From: Pseudomonadota bacterium | Lineage (GTDB): Bacteria > Pseudomonadota > Gammaproteobacteria > Burkholderiales > Burkholderiaceae_C | Assembly (NCBI GenBank): GCA_018240985.1 | Contig: JAFEER010000062.1 | Span: 1 to 53,748, forward strand | Reading direction: 5' to 3' | DNA length: 53,748 nt | Shown: in pieces, positions 1 through 7,933 of the stretch | Layout of the letters: each line of letters opens with the position of its first letter | How positions within the stretch are numbered: the first letter of the stretch is position 1 | Notes under the pieces: model-generated | What the model was told of the DNA's origin: nothing | The model's input: only the letters and a program-made list of their open reading frames with translations | Databases searched by the model: none | Program-made: the position numbers and the translations under genes

Positions 1-120
1 CTGTGGAGATGAACGAGCCGCCAGTAGGCGGCACCAACCCGAGGGGCCGCGTTAGCGACCCCGTTTAGCCGCTTTGAGCGGCTCACATAACGAAAGCCCC
101 CGGCTTTGCCGGGGGATGGT
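1..120. repeat. Cluster of GC-rich hairpins, no gene seen
   Basis: Three short inverted repeats can be read here: GCCGCC/GGCGGC near 17-32, AGCCGC/GCGGCT near 67-83, and CCCCCGGC/GCCGGGGG near 96-114. The last has almost the same sequence as a hairpin near the other end of the window (53643-53660). No T-run follows on the plus strand, so a terminator role is uncertain. No coding region is convincing in bases 1-334. Confidence 0.45.
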
Positions 121-160
121 TACTTTGATAGTGCGCAAGGCTTATCTGGCGTCGGTTTTG

Positions 161-270
161 CTCCCTCTCCCCTTGCGGGAGTGGGTTGGGGAGAGGGGGC
201 TGTAGCGGCCGTGGCCCAAACTACCCCCTCTCCCCCGACCCCTCTCCCGCGACGGGGAGAGGGGAGAGGT
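161..270. repeat. Long imperfect inverted repeat (CT/GA-rich)
   Basis: A left arm beginning CTCCCTCTCCCC (161 onward) is mirrored by a right arm ending GGGGAGAGGGGAGAG (about 225-269), with a short centre near 205-220. The arms are about 45 bases each and pair over most of their length with a few mismatches. It looks like a REP/MITE-type intergenic element placed downstream of the minus-strand hydrolase gene. It could fold into a long RNA hairpin and slow or end transcription. Confidence 0.55.
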
Positions 271-334
271 GCAGCGTAAAGACCTGTGTAGATACCTCAT
301 GGTTGTACTTGTGGTTTGGTTTTGATTGAGGGGG

Positions 335-1141
335 CTACGGCCGCCTTGAATGGAAATCGGCGATCTCCCGCCACATCGCGGCGGGGTTGGAGTACATCGG
401 GAAGTGTCCGCACTGGGCGATCTCGGACAGGCGCACGCCGTGGGCCTGCAGGTGTGGCAGGTAGCTCAGCGTTGCGTACTGCTCGCCATACATGAACATC
501 TTCGGAAACGGCAAGGCCAGGAACTTTTCCAGCAGTTCGCCGTTGTCCGAGAGCTCGACCATCGAGCGAAAGATTCCGCCCACGGCCGCGACCTGAACCT
601 TGTGGCGCAGGCTTGCCGCGTACAAGGCGCTGGCGTAGTACGGTGCCACCAGGGTGCGCGCAACGAAGTCGTCGAAGAAGCGCTGCACATCGTCCTGCGG
701 GTGGTCGAAGATCTGGCGGCTGAGAAAGCAGTCCTCGGGCGCCAGGTTGCCCTTGATGTTGACGAAGCTGAGCACGCGATCCGCATGCGCGTGCGCCAGC
801 ATCAGCGCGGCCAGCGCGCCCATGGAATGACCCACCAGGTGAAAGCGCTCAAAGCCGGCCCAGTCCAGCATGGCCAGCGCCGCCTTCACCTGAACTGCGA
901 TGCTGACCTTCGACACATCGGAGCAACGGGTTTCACCACAGCCGGGCGCATCGAACGCCAGGAAGGGGTGCCCGTCGAACTCAGGGTGCCGCACGATGTC
1001 GGCAAAGTCTTCCTTGCTGGAACCAAAGCCGTGCAGGAACAGGACGGGGGCCTTGTCACCCGCGCGGTGAATGGCGGAGACATCCAGCGCGGCGCCATCG
1101 ACCGTGATGGCAATGCGCGTTGACGCAAATTCTTGGGGCAT
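335..1141 (-). CDS. Alpha/beta-fold hydrolase
   Basis: A 268-residue alpha/beta hydrolase. Visible motifs are the oxyanion HGFG (37-40), the nucleophile elbow GHSMG (104-108, Ser106), a likely acid near Glu220 and the catalytic-type His246 in CGHFP. There is no signal peptide, so it should act in the cytoplasm on an ester, thioester or C-C bonded substrate. A GGAGG Shine-Dalgarno lies a few bases before the ATG. It is the last gene of a minus-strand operon behind an aminotransferase and three RraA-like aldolases, so it probably handles an intermediate or leaving group of that pathway. The exact substrate cannot be told from sequence. Confidence 0.85.
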   Translation of the reverse strand: MPQEFASTRIAITVDGAALDVSAIHRAGDKAPVLFLHGFGSSKEDFADIVRHPEFDGHPFLAFDAPGCGETRCSDVSKVSIAVQVKAALAMLDWAGFERFHLVGHSMGALAALMLAHAHADRVLSFVNIKGNLAPEDCFLSRQIFDHPQDDVQRFFDDFVARTLVAPYYASALYAASLRHKVQVAAVGGIFRSMVELSDNGELLEKFLALPFPKMFMYGEQYATLSYLPHLQAHGVRLSEIAQCGHFPMYSNPAAMWREIADFHSRRP

Positions 1142-1187
1142 ACGACCTCCGTTGTTGAGATGAAGCGCCCGGCGATACCTGCCGGGT

Positions 1188-2405
1188 TCAATCTAGCAGC
1201 GTCCGGTTGAACTTCTGAATTGCCTCGCAGGCCTGTCGCAGCGATACATCGTCTAGCGCATAGGCGATGCGGATGTAGGGCCCGAGGCCAAAGGCGCTGC
1301 CATGCACGGTGGCCACGCCCGCTTCGTCCAGCAGCGCATTCACCACGTCCTCGTCGCTGTTCAGCCTGGTGCCCGCTTGTGTGGTCTTGCCGATCAGCGC
1401 TTCGCACGAGGCGAAGGCGTAGAACGCGCCCCGCGGCACTTCGCAGTGCAGGCCCGGCGCCTGGTTCAGCAGCTCGACCACCATGTCGCGCCGCCGCTGG
1501 AAGGCCGTGCGCGACTGCTGGATGAAGTCCTGCGGCCCGGTCAGCGCGGCCAGCGCGGCGTGCTGCGAGATGGTGCAGGCGCCCGAGGTCTGCTGGCCCT
1601 GCAGCTTTTCCATGGCCTCGATCAGCCAGGCGGGCCCCGTGCCGAAGCCGATGCGCCAGCCGGTCATGGCATACGCCTTGGAGACGCCGTTCATGGTCAG
1701 CACGCGCTCGCGCAGGCGTGGCTCCACCTGGGCCAGCGTGTGGAAGGCGAGGCCGTCGAAGATCAGGTGCTCGTAGATGTCGTCGGACAGCACCAGCACC
1801 TGCGGATGCGCGCGCAGCACCTCGGCCAGCGCCTGCAGCTCGGCACGGCCGTAGACGGCGCCCGTGGGGTTGGAGGGCGAGTTGAGGATGAGCCAGCGCG
1901 TGCGTGGCGTGATGGCAGCGGCCAGCGCATCGGGCGTGAGCTTGAAGCCGCTGTCCGCCCCACAGGCGACGGTGACGGCCTTGCCGCCGCACAGTTGCAC
2001 GATCTCGGGGTAGCTCACCCAGTAGGGCGCGGGCACGATGACCTCGTCGCCCTCGTTCAGCGTGGCGGCCAGCGCGTTGAAGATGACCTGCTTGCCGCCG
2101 CTGCACACCAGCGTGTCTTGCCAATCGACATCAAGCCCGTTCTCGCGCCGGAACTTGGCGGCCACGGCCTCGCGCAGCGCGCGCAGGCCGGCCACCTGCG
2201 TGTAGCGCGTATGGCCGGCGCGGATGGCGGCGATGCCGGCCTCGCACACATGGGCCGGTGTGTCGAAGTCGGGCTCGCCCGCGCTGAGCGATATCACCTG
2301 GCCACCCGCCGCGCGGCGCGCCGCCACGCGATCCATGACCTTGTAGGTGGCAGAAGGCCTGGCCTCGGCCAGGAAGCGGTTCAGGCTGTGGACAGGCGCG
2401 CTCAT
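1188..2405 (-). CDS. Class I PLP-dependent aminotransferase (aspartate aminotransferase family)
   Basis: A 405-residue fold-type I aminotransferase. The PLP lysine is Lys243 in NGVSKAYAMTGWRIG; SPSNPTG (177-182) and SDDIYEH (207-213) are the usual cofactor-contact motifs, and the arginine in YIRIAYA near the C-terminus is the likely carboxylate anchor. The family moves amino groups between amino acids and 2-oxo acids in the cytosol. Its ATG overlaps the stop of the upstream RraA-like gene by one base (TGATG), implying translational coupling. Next to aldolases that act on 4-hydroxy-2-oxo acids, it may make their substrate from an amino acid or aminate a product; that is inference. Confidence 0.9.
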   Translation of the reverse strand: MSAPVHSLNRFLAEARPSATYKVMDRVAARRAAGGQVISLSAGEPDFDTPAHVCEAGIAAIRAGHTRYTQVAGLRALREAVAAKFRRENGLDVDWQDTLVCSGGKQVIFNALAATLNEGDEVIVPAPYWVSYPEIVQLCGGKAVTVACGADSGFKLTPDALAAAITPRTRWLILNSPSNPTGAVYGRAELQALAEVLRAHPQVLVLSDDIYEHLIFDGLAFHTLAQVEPRLRERVLTMNGVSKAYAMTGWRIGFGTGPAWLIEAMEKLQGQQTSGACTISQHAALAALTGPQDFIQQSRTAFQRRRDMVVELLNQAPGLHCEVPRGAFYAFASCEALIGKTTQAGTRLNSDEDVVNALLDEAGVATVHGSAFGLGPYIRIAYALDDVSLRQACEAIQKFNRTLLD

Positions 2406-3034
2406 CAGGCTCGCCTCCAGCTCGTGAGGTTCATCAGCTCAAGCGTGGATTGGCCTTGCGTCAGCGCTTGCATCATCCGGGCCTCCTTGTCGGCGCGGGC
2501 CTGTCCTTGCGCCAGCGTGTGTTCGACATGGGCCGCGGGAATGACGAGCACGCCGTCATCGTCGGCCACGACCAGGTCGCCCGTCGCCACCGGCGTGCCG
2601 GTGAAGCTGATGGGCTGGCCCACCGAGGGCGCGCTGGCCTTGATGGTGCCGCGCATCGAGACACCGCGCGTGAACGCCGCGAAGCGCCGGCGGCTGAGCG
2701 CCGCGATGTCGCGCACGCCGCCGTCGATCACCAGGCCGGCGATGCCCGCCGTCTCGGCCGCCACCGTGAGCACCTCGCCCCAGTAGCCGGCGACGAAGCC
2801 GCCGGTGGAGATGATGAGGATGCTGCCGCGCGGCGCCTTCTCCATCGCGATGTGGATGGCCAGGTTGTCGCCCGGCGAGCATTCGAGCGGATAGGCCGGC
2901 CCGGCGATGCTGGCGCCCGCCCACACCGGGCGGATGGCCGCGTCGGCGGCGCTGGTGGCCAGGCCCGAGGCCTCGAACAGCGTGGACGTGCCCAGCGTGC
3001 GGGCCTGCTCCAGTTGCGCAGTGCTGTAGCTCAT
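2405..3034 (-). CDS. RraA / HMG-aldolase family protein, variant motif (E-x20-R-D)
   Basis: A 209-residue protein of the RraA/demethylmenaquinone methyltransferase-like fold, which includes class II 4-hydroxy-4-methyl-2-oxoglutarate (HMG) and 4-carboxy-4-hydroxy-2-oxoadipate aldolases. The VIDGGVRD stretch carries the conserved Arg-Asp pair, and VADDDGVLVIP is the second family signature. The aldolase motif is normally D-x20-R-D; here the first position is Glu (in WGEVL), unlike its two paralogues in the same operon. The ATG at 3034 lies five bases after the preceding gene's stop. The upstream in-frame extension overlaps that gene and is rejected. Function may have diverged from its neighbours. 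Confidence 0.8.
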   Translation of the reverse strand: MSYSTAQLEQARTLGTSTLFEASGLATSAADAAIRPVWAGASIAGPAYPLECSPGDNLAIHIAMEKAPRGSILIISTGGFVAGYWGEVLTVAAETAGIAGLVIDGGVRDIAALSRRRFAAFTRGVSMRGTIKASAPSVGQPISFTGTPVATGDLVVADDDGVLVIPAAHVEHTLAQGQARADKEARMMQALTQGQSTLELMNLTSWRRA

Positions 3035-3039
3035 GGCAC

Positions 3040-3702
3040 TCACTCCTTGGTCTGCAGCTTGTGGTAGCCGAGCGCCGCGCGCGCCTCGCCCAGGGTCTTG
3101 CCCTGCGCGATCTGCTCGCGGATGCGCGATTCCACTTCCTCGATCCTGCGGGCGGTCTCGGCCACCTCGCGGGCGCGCCCGCGCGGCACGATGACGACGC
3201 CGTTGGCATCGGCCACCACGATGTCGCGCGCGGCCACGCGCACGGTGCCAATGGCCACGGTGGTGTTCACCGACTCGACCTGCACGCGATCCTTGCCGGT
3301 GCGCATGAAGCGGCCCGCCGAGAACATGGGATAGCCGTCGCCCAGCGCCTTGCCGACGTCGCGGCACACGCCGTCGATCACCGTGGCGGCAATGCCGCGC
3401 TGGCCGGCGTACTGGGTCATGATGTCGCCCCACACGGTGCAGTCGGTGCGGCCGTCGTTGTCGATCACCACCACGTCGCCCGGCGCCACGTCGTCGATGA
3501 AGTCGCCCACGGTGCCTGGCGGGTTGCTCGCCGGCACGTACTTGACGGTGAAGGCCGGGCCGACCACGGCCTTGGCGTAGTCGGCCAGCGGCATGATGCC
3601 CAGTGCCTGGCCGTGCAGGCCCAGCTTGTCCATGGCGTCGGAGACGCCGGGGGTGTCGAGGCCTTCGAAGAGGGCGACCAGTTCCTGGTCTTGTGCGTTC
3701 AT
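3040..3702 (-). CDS. RraA / HMG-aldolase family protein (D-x20-R-D present)
   Basis: A 220-residue RraA-family protein. The D-x20-R-D motif of HMG/CHA aldolases is complete: the Asp of VWGDIM is followed by exactly twenty residues and then the RD of VIDGVCRD. VADANGVVIVPRG is the second conserved block. Family members with this motif cleave 4-hydroxy-4-methyl-2-oxoglutarate to two pyruvates, or its carboxylated analogue to pyruvate plus oxaloacetate, using a divalent metal. The start is set at the ATG after an AGGAAC-type ribosome site; a longer reading frame would run into the Bug gene upstream. It lies between the Bug gene and a variant paralogue. Confidence 0.85.
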   Translation of the reverse strand: MNAQDQELVALFEGLDTPGVSDAMDKLGLHGQALGIMPLADYAKAVVGPAFTVKYVPASNPPGTVGDFIDDVAPGDVVVIDNDGRTDCTVWGDIMTQYAGQRGIAATVIDGVCRDVGKALGDGYPMFSAGRFMRTGKDRVQVESVNTTVAIGTVRVAARDIVVADANGVVIVPRGRAREVAETARRIEEVESRIREQIAQGKTLGEARAALGYHKLQTKE

Positions 3703-3724
3703 GGGTATTGTTCCTGAATGGTTA

Positions 3725-4702
3725 TTAATCGATCTTGGCGCCAGAGCGCTTGACCACCGACTCCCACACCGGCAGTTCCTTGGCGATGAATTGCTGGAAC
3801 TCGGCGGCCGTGGTGCGCGGAACGGACGAGCCCATCTTCTCCAGGCTGGCGCGCACGTCCTTGGAGCCAAGCACCTTGTTCAGTGCGGTGTTCAGGCGCT
3901 GGATCAGTGGGGTGGGAGTGCCTGTCGTGGCGAAGAGGCCGTACCAGTTCTCCGTCACGAAATCCGGCATGCCCAGCTCCTTCATGGTGGGAGTGTTCGG
4001 CAGGCTCGCAGGGCGGACAACACCCGTCGTGGCCAGGGCCCGGATGCGGCCCGAAGCCAGTTGCGGGACGATGACGCTGGTGGTCTCGAATGCCATGGGA
4101 ACTTGCCCGGACACCACGTCCTGCATCGCTGGCCCCTGGCCCTTGTAGGGAATGTGGACGACGTCGATCTTCTGTTCCAGCTTGAGCAGTTCGCCCATCA
4201 GGTGCTGCGGGCTGCCGCTGCCGCCCGAGGCATAGCTGAGCTTGCCCGGTTCGCTTTTGGCCAGCGCCATCAGTTCGGAAAAGCTCTTGGCGGGCACGCC
4301 GGCATTCACGTACAGCACCAGCGGCACCGATGCCACCATGCCGATGGGCGCCAGCCCCTTCACGGGGTCGATGCGCAGCTTGTACAGGTTGCGGTTGATG
4401 GCCACGCCCGTGTTGTTGCCCAGCAGCAGGGTGCAGCCGTCGGGCGGGGCGCTGGCCACGAATTCGGTGCCGATATTGCTGCTCGCACCTGCACGGTTCT
4501 CCACGATCACGTTGGCGCCCAGTTCCTGGCCCAGACCGGGCTGGATCAGGCGCGCCAGGATGTCGGTGGTTCCGCCGGGCGGGTACGGCGATACCAGCTT
4601 GATCAGCTTGCACGGATAGGCGGCAGGGGCCTGGGCAAAGGCTGCGCCGCTGGTGGCAACGGCCAGCAGGGCTGCGGCCAGGGTAAGGCGTTTGAAGCGC
4701 AT
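3725..4702 (-). CDS. Bug-family (tripartite tricarboxylate transporter) solute-binding protein
   Basis: A 325-residue periplasmic binding protein of the Bug/TctC family. A signal peptide covers about residues 1-23 with cleavage after AFA. Family blocks visible are SPYPPGGTTDILAR, VIVENRAGASSNIGTE and VHIPYKGQGPAMQDV. Bug proteins bind carboxylated small molecules and pass them to TctAB-type membrane proteins, but no tctA or tctB lies nearby, so it is an orphan receptor. Its place inside the aldolase operon suggests that it captures the operon's substrate, probably an organic acid or acidic amino acid. Such orphan Bug genes are very numerous in Comamonadaceae and Bordetella. Confidence 0.93.
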   Translation of the reverse strand: MRFKRLTLAAALLAVATSGAAFAQAPAAYPCKLIKLVSPYPPGGTTDILARLIQPGLGQELGANVIVENRAGASSNIGTEFVASAPPDGCTLLLGNNTGVAINRNLYKLRIDPVKGLAPIGMVASVPLVLYVNAGVPAKSFSELMALAKSEPGKLSYASGGSGSPQHLMGELLKLEQKIDVVHIPYKGQGPAMQDVVSGQVPMAFETTSVIVPQLASGRIRALATTGVVRPASLPNTPTMKELGMPDFVTENWYGLFATTGTPTPLIQRLNTALNKVLGSKDVRASLEKMGSSVPRTTAAEFQQFIAKELPVWESVVKRSGAKID

Positions 4703-4735
4703 GTTTGTCTCCGGTATGAAAATTTTAATGAAATA

Positions 4736-4780
4736 GGCTTCCAGCGCTTTTCCATCAAGCGCTGATAGCTATCGTTTTTG
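4736..4780. repeat. Interspersed repeat, copy A (AGCTATC-core element)
   Basis: Plus-strand CCAGCGCTT, a few bases, then CAAGCGCTGATAGCTATC. Related copies occur at 21343-21380, 23081-23110 and 31761-31800. This copy sits in the 80-base gap between two genes of the aldolase operon and contains inverted AGCGCTT/AAGCGCT halves that can form a hairpin. I recall this short element as common in Comamonadaceae genomes; the copy comparison here was made by eye. Confidence 0.6.
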
Positions 4781-4782
4781 AA

Positions 4783-5466
4783 TTACTTTCGCGGGGCGGT
4801 GATGGCCTCGAATTCCTTGTCGTGCATCACCTCGGCCACGGAGCGGCCCGCGCGCACGGCGGCCACCATGCCGTCCTGGCGGCGGGCGATGCGCTCGCCC
4901 AGATCGAGCACTTCCTCGATGCGTGCGGCCGGCACGAAGACCGTGCCGCAGCGGTCTGCGATCACGTAGTCGTCCTCGTGCACGGTGACGCCCGCCATCT
5001 GCACGGGCGTGCCCGAATCGATCTGGATCACGCGGTTGCGCGCGCTGATCATGGTCACGCCGCGCCCATAGACCGGGTAGCCGATGTCGGCGCTGCCGTC
5101 GATGTCGCGGCTCAGGCCGTCGATGACGGTGCCGCGCACCTTCTTCGCCACGGCGGCGTTGGCCAGGATGTCGCCCCAGCACGAGATGCCCTCCACGCCC
5201 CCCGCCACCACCAGCACGCGCTCGTCGCTGGCCACCGCGTCGATCACGGGCGAGATCAGGTGCACCGTGGGCCGGGCGTCGCCCTTGGGGCCGAGCTGGA
5301 TGGTGCTGGCGCGGCCCACCACCTTGGGGCAGTCCCACAGCGGGCGCAGGCCGTAGGTGGCGCCGGGCAGGCCGAGGAAGTCGAGCGCGTCGGAGACGGT
5401 GTTGGTGTCCAGCGTCGCGAGGCGTTCGAGGAAGGAGAGTGGGGTCGTCACGGCAATGCCTTTCAT
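4783..5466 (-). CDS. RraA / HMG-aldolase family protein, first gene of the operon
   Basis: A 227-residue RraA-family protein and the third paralogue in 3.1 kb. Its aldolase motif is complete: the Asp of CWGDIL, twenty residues, then the RD of VIDGLSRD. IADRCGTVFVPAARIEEV is the C-terminal conserved block. The ATG at 5466 has no strong Shine-Dalgarno; a GTG at 5451 preceded by AAAGG is a real alternative (222 residues). An upstream ATG at 5532 would leave only 15 bases to the divergent LysR gene and is unlikely. As first gene of the minus-strand operon it is probably controlled by that LysR protein. Likely a metal-dependent lyase on a 4-hydroxy-2-oxo acid. Confidence 0.82.
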   Translation of the reverse strand: MKGIAVTTPLSFLERLATLDTNTVSDALDFLGLPGATYGLRPLWDCPKVVGRASTIQLGPKGDARPTVHLISPVIDAVASDERVLVVAGGVEGISCWGDILANAAVAKKVRGTVIDGLSRDIDGSADIGYPVYGRGVTMISARNRVIQIDSGTPVQMAGVTVHEDDYVIADRCGTVFVPAARIEEVLDLGERIARRQDGMVAAVRAGRSVAEVMHDKEFEAITAPRK

Positions 5467-5547
5467 GGGGAATGGCCCGATGGTCGTGCCGCATGGCTGA
5501 TACGTAAAATACAAATCAAATATCTGACTCATACGGATTCCGGAATC
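5467..5547. promoter_or_regulatory. Divergent promoter/operator region of the aldolase operon and LysR gene
   Basis: This 81-base gap separates divergent genes and is AT-rich in its second half. TGAT and ATCA form inverted ends of a 21-base stretch at 5498-5518, a loose dyad of the kind LysR proteins bind. I could not place -35 and -10 boxes with confidence. Confidence 0.35.
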
Positions 5548-6450
5548 ATGAGCACCATCGACTACCGCCTGATCCGCCAGCTTTGGATGTTCCTGGCCGT
5601 GGCCGAGGAGCAGAACTTCGGCCGCGCCGCCGCGCGGCTGGCCATGTCGCAGCCGCCGCTCACCGAGCAGATCAAGGTGCTGGAGCATTCGCTGGGGCTG
5701 CGGCTGTTTGAGCGCTCGCGGCGCGGCACGCAGCTCAGTCCGGCGGGCGCGGCCATCCTGCCCGCGGTGCGCCAGTTCGCGCTGCAGGTCGAGCAGCTGG
5801 AGCGCGTGGTGCGCGAGGTGGCGGCGGGCCAGTCGGGCGTGCTGCACGTGGGCGCCATCACCTCGGCCATGCTGGAGACGGTGCCCAGGCTGCTGGAGCA
5901 CCTGAAGCAGACGCACCCCAAGCTCACGGTGTTCGTGCGCGAGATCGACAGCGTGGACGCCATCGCGAACCTGGAGGCGGGCGAGCTAGACCTGGCCTTC
6001 GCGCGGCTCGACGGCGAGGTGGGCCACGGCATCTCCGTGCTGCCGCTCACGGAAGACCGGCTGGCCGTGGCGCTGCCCGCCGGGCACGCGCTGGCGGGGC
6101 AGGCGCGCGTGCGGCTCAAATCGCTGGCCAACGAGCCGCTGGTGATGTCGGCGCGGCAGGTCAGCCCCGTGTACTTCGACCTGCTCACCCACACCTGCCG
6201 CGCGCACGGCTTCGCGCCGCGCGTGCTGCACGAGGTGCGCTCCGTCGGCTCGCAGATCGCCTACGTGGGCTGCGGCCAGGGCGTGGCGCTGGTGCCCGCG
6301 TCCATGCGCCGGCTGGCCCCCGCCAACGTGGTGGTGCGGCCGCTGTTCGAGAAGATCATGGTCGTGACCGCCGCCGCCGTGTGGAATGCGAAGCGCCACC
6401 ATCCGATGGTGGACGAGGCGCTCGCCTGGCTGCGGTCGGCGCGCAAGTAG
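5548..6450 (+). CDS. LysR-type transcriptional regulator
   Basis: A 300-residue LysR-family regulator. The N-terminal winged helix-turn-helix shows the usual pattern (FLAVAEEQNFGRAAARL, MSQPPLTEQIKVLE, LGLRLFERSRRG); the rest is the periplasmic-binding-like effector domain ending in DEALAWLRSARK. The ATG at 5548 fits the normal family start. It is divergent from the aldolase operon, the classic arrangement in which the LysR protein controls the operon and itself. The effector is probably the operon's substrate or an intermediate. A degraded copy of its last codons lies at 8926-9000. Confidence 0.93.
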   Translation: MSTIDYRLIRQLWMFLAVAEEQNFGRAAARLAMSQPPLTEQIKVLEHSLGLRLFERSRRGTQLSPAGAAILPAVRQFALQVEQLERVVREVAAGQSGVLHVGAITSAMLETVPRLLEHLKQTHPKLTVFVREIDSVDAIANLEAGELDLAFARLDGEVGHGISVLPLTEDRLAVALPAGHALAGQARVRLKSLANEPLVMSARQVSPVYFDLLTHTCRAHGFAPRVLHEVRSVGSQIAYVGCGQGVALVPASMRRLAPANVVVRPLFEKIMVVTAAAVWNAKRHHPMVDEALAWLRSARK

Positions 6451-6919
6451 GCCGCACAGCCTGCGCCCGGCGCAGGCACCCATCCCGGACGTCAAAGCGC
6501 CGAGCCATTCGGCAGCGTGGCTGAGACCGTAGGCCCATGCGCATGCGGCCATTTTCCGCAATGGTGTTTGGAACGGTCATGCTGCGATGCATCCATGGCT
6601 CCAGATTCTTCGCATGCCCCGGCGGCATCAACCCGTTCTGATACTTATCCTATATCACAGACTTATTGAAGAAGGAATTTTCAAATCTCATGGAAGACGT
6701 CAAAGTTGCGTGCAGCGGGCGGCCTGACCCCGCAGCTTTCAGACAACAGACAGATCGGAGACTCCATGAAACTGCCTTTTCGCAACCGACCACAGCGCTG
6801 CTCGGCGCTTCCCCATTCGTGCGCTCCTGCGCCAAGACGGGCGCCTGGCAAGTAGCTGGTGACGCCCTGCTGAGCCAAGTCCATTCATGAACAACTTCAT
6901 TCAACCAGGAATCCATCCG
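6451..6919. other. Intergenic stretch with hairpin, dyad and a short orphan reading frame
   Basis: No full gene is seen. A GCCTGCGC/GCGCAGGC hairpin (about 6460-6478) follows the LysR stop without a T-run. TGATA and TATCA at 6639-6657 form an inverted pair nine bases apart in a locally AT-rich zone, a candidate operator or promoter for the downstream deacylase. At 6766-6855 a 29-codon frame (MKLPFRN...) begins behind GGAG and ends at TAG; it could be the truncated start of a lost gene. The deacylase start could also be extended to 6887. Confidence 0.4.
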
Positions 6920-7930
6920 ATGGCCAAAAGCAGAATCACCGTCGATATCGATCTGGAAGCGCAGGGCAAGCATGTCGGCTTTGCGCGACTGCCGCACTCG
7001 GTCAACCGATCCGCCTATGGATGGCTACCGATCCCCATCGTGAGCATCAAAAATGGCACCGGAAAGCGCGTGCTCCTGCTCGCCGGGTCGCACGGCGACG
7101 AGTACGAGGGCCAGGTCGCGCTGACCCGGCTCGTGCATGCCTTCGAGGCTGAGCAGATTCAGGGCCAGCTGATCATCCTGCCCATGACGAACTACCCCGC
7201 GGCACTCGCCGGCACGCGCACCTCGCCGCTGGACGATGGCAACCTGAACCGGCTGTACCCGGGACGGGCCGATGGCACGCCCAGCGAGATGATCGCGCAC
7301 TTCGTCGAGACGCAATTGATGCCGCGTGTCGATCTCGTGCTCGACATCCACAGCGGCGGTTCGTCGCTGAACTACCTGCCCTGCAGCACGTCGGTCGTGC
7401 AGCCGGACGCTCAGAGCGGCGCACTGGATGCCGTCACGCTCATGCGGCACTTTGGCGCACCCTATGGGCTGTTGATCAAGGGCAAGAGCGGCATCGGAAG
7501 TATTTCCGAAGCCGCCACGCGCAACAAGATCCTCCGCATCGGGACCGAAGTCGGCGGGCGTGGCTGGGTCGAGCGCGCGTACCGAGAGCTGTGCGAGGCA
7601 GGGATCAAGCGTGTTCTGGCGCACCTGGAGATCATTGCTTCGGAGGGCCTGCCGGCGCCGCACGAGATGCTGCTGATCGAGGCGCTGCCGGACGACTACG
7701 TGTACGCCCCGGCCAACGGCCTGTTTGAAAGCGCCGTCCGCTTGGGTGACCAGGTCGAGCAAGGCGATCTGGCGGGATCGATTTACTTTCCGGCCACGCT
7801 CGATCGTTCACCCGTGCCCGTGTTCTTCGGAACCGCGGGAATGGTGCTGTGCGAACGCCCCAACGCGATGTGCGAGGTGGGCGACTGCCTTCTTCATCTC
7901 GCGCATCCCGTTTCAACCCAAGCCAGGTGA
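6920..7930 (+). CDS. Succinylglutamate desuccinylase / aspartoacylase family zinc hydrolase
   Basis: A 336-residue M14-type deacylase. Zinc ligands are visible as His58 and Glu61 in GSHGDEYEG and His144 in LDIHSGG; DDGNLNR (105-111) is the usual substrate-carboxylate motif. The family removes acyl groups from N-acyl amino acids, including N-acetyl-diaminobutyrate (DoeB), succinylglutamate and N-acetylaspartate. The start at 6920 is chosen because CAGGA lies nine bases before it; an in-frame ATG at 6887 would add eleven residues. It is followed three bases later by a Bug binding protein, suggesting a two-gene unit for uptake and hydrolysis of an acylated amino or organic acid. Substrate unknown. 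Confidence 0.85.
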   Translation: MAKSRITVDIDLEAQGKHVGFARLPHSVNRSAYGWLPIPIVSIKNGTGKRVLLLAGSHGDEYEGQVALTRLVHAFEAEQIQGQLIILPMTNYPAALAGTRTSPLDDGNLNRLYPGRADGTPSEMIAHFVETQLMPRVDLVLDIHSGGSSLNYLPCSTSVVQPDAQSGALDAVTLMRHFGAPYGLLIKGKSGIGSISEAATRNKILRIGTEVGGRGWVERAYRELCEAGIKRVLAHLEIIASEGLPAPHEMLLIEALPDDYVYAPANGLFESAVRLGDQVEQGDLAGSIYFPATLDRSPVPVFFGTAGMVLCERPNAMCEVGDCLLHLAHPVSTQAR

Positions 7931-7933
7931 TTT

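Noticed and set aside
4783..5916. 377-residue version of the first RraA-like protein
   Set aside because: The extra N-terminus reads antisense through the LysR gene and has no family similarity; the protein fold starts near 5466 or 5451.
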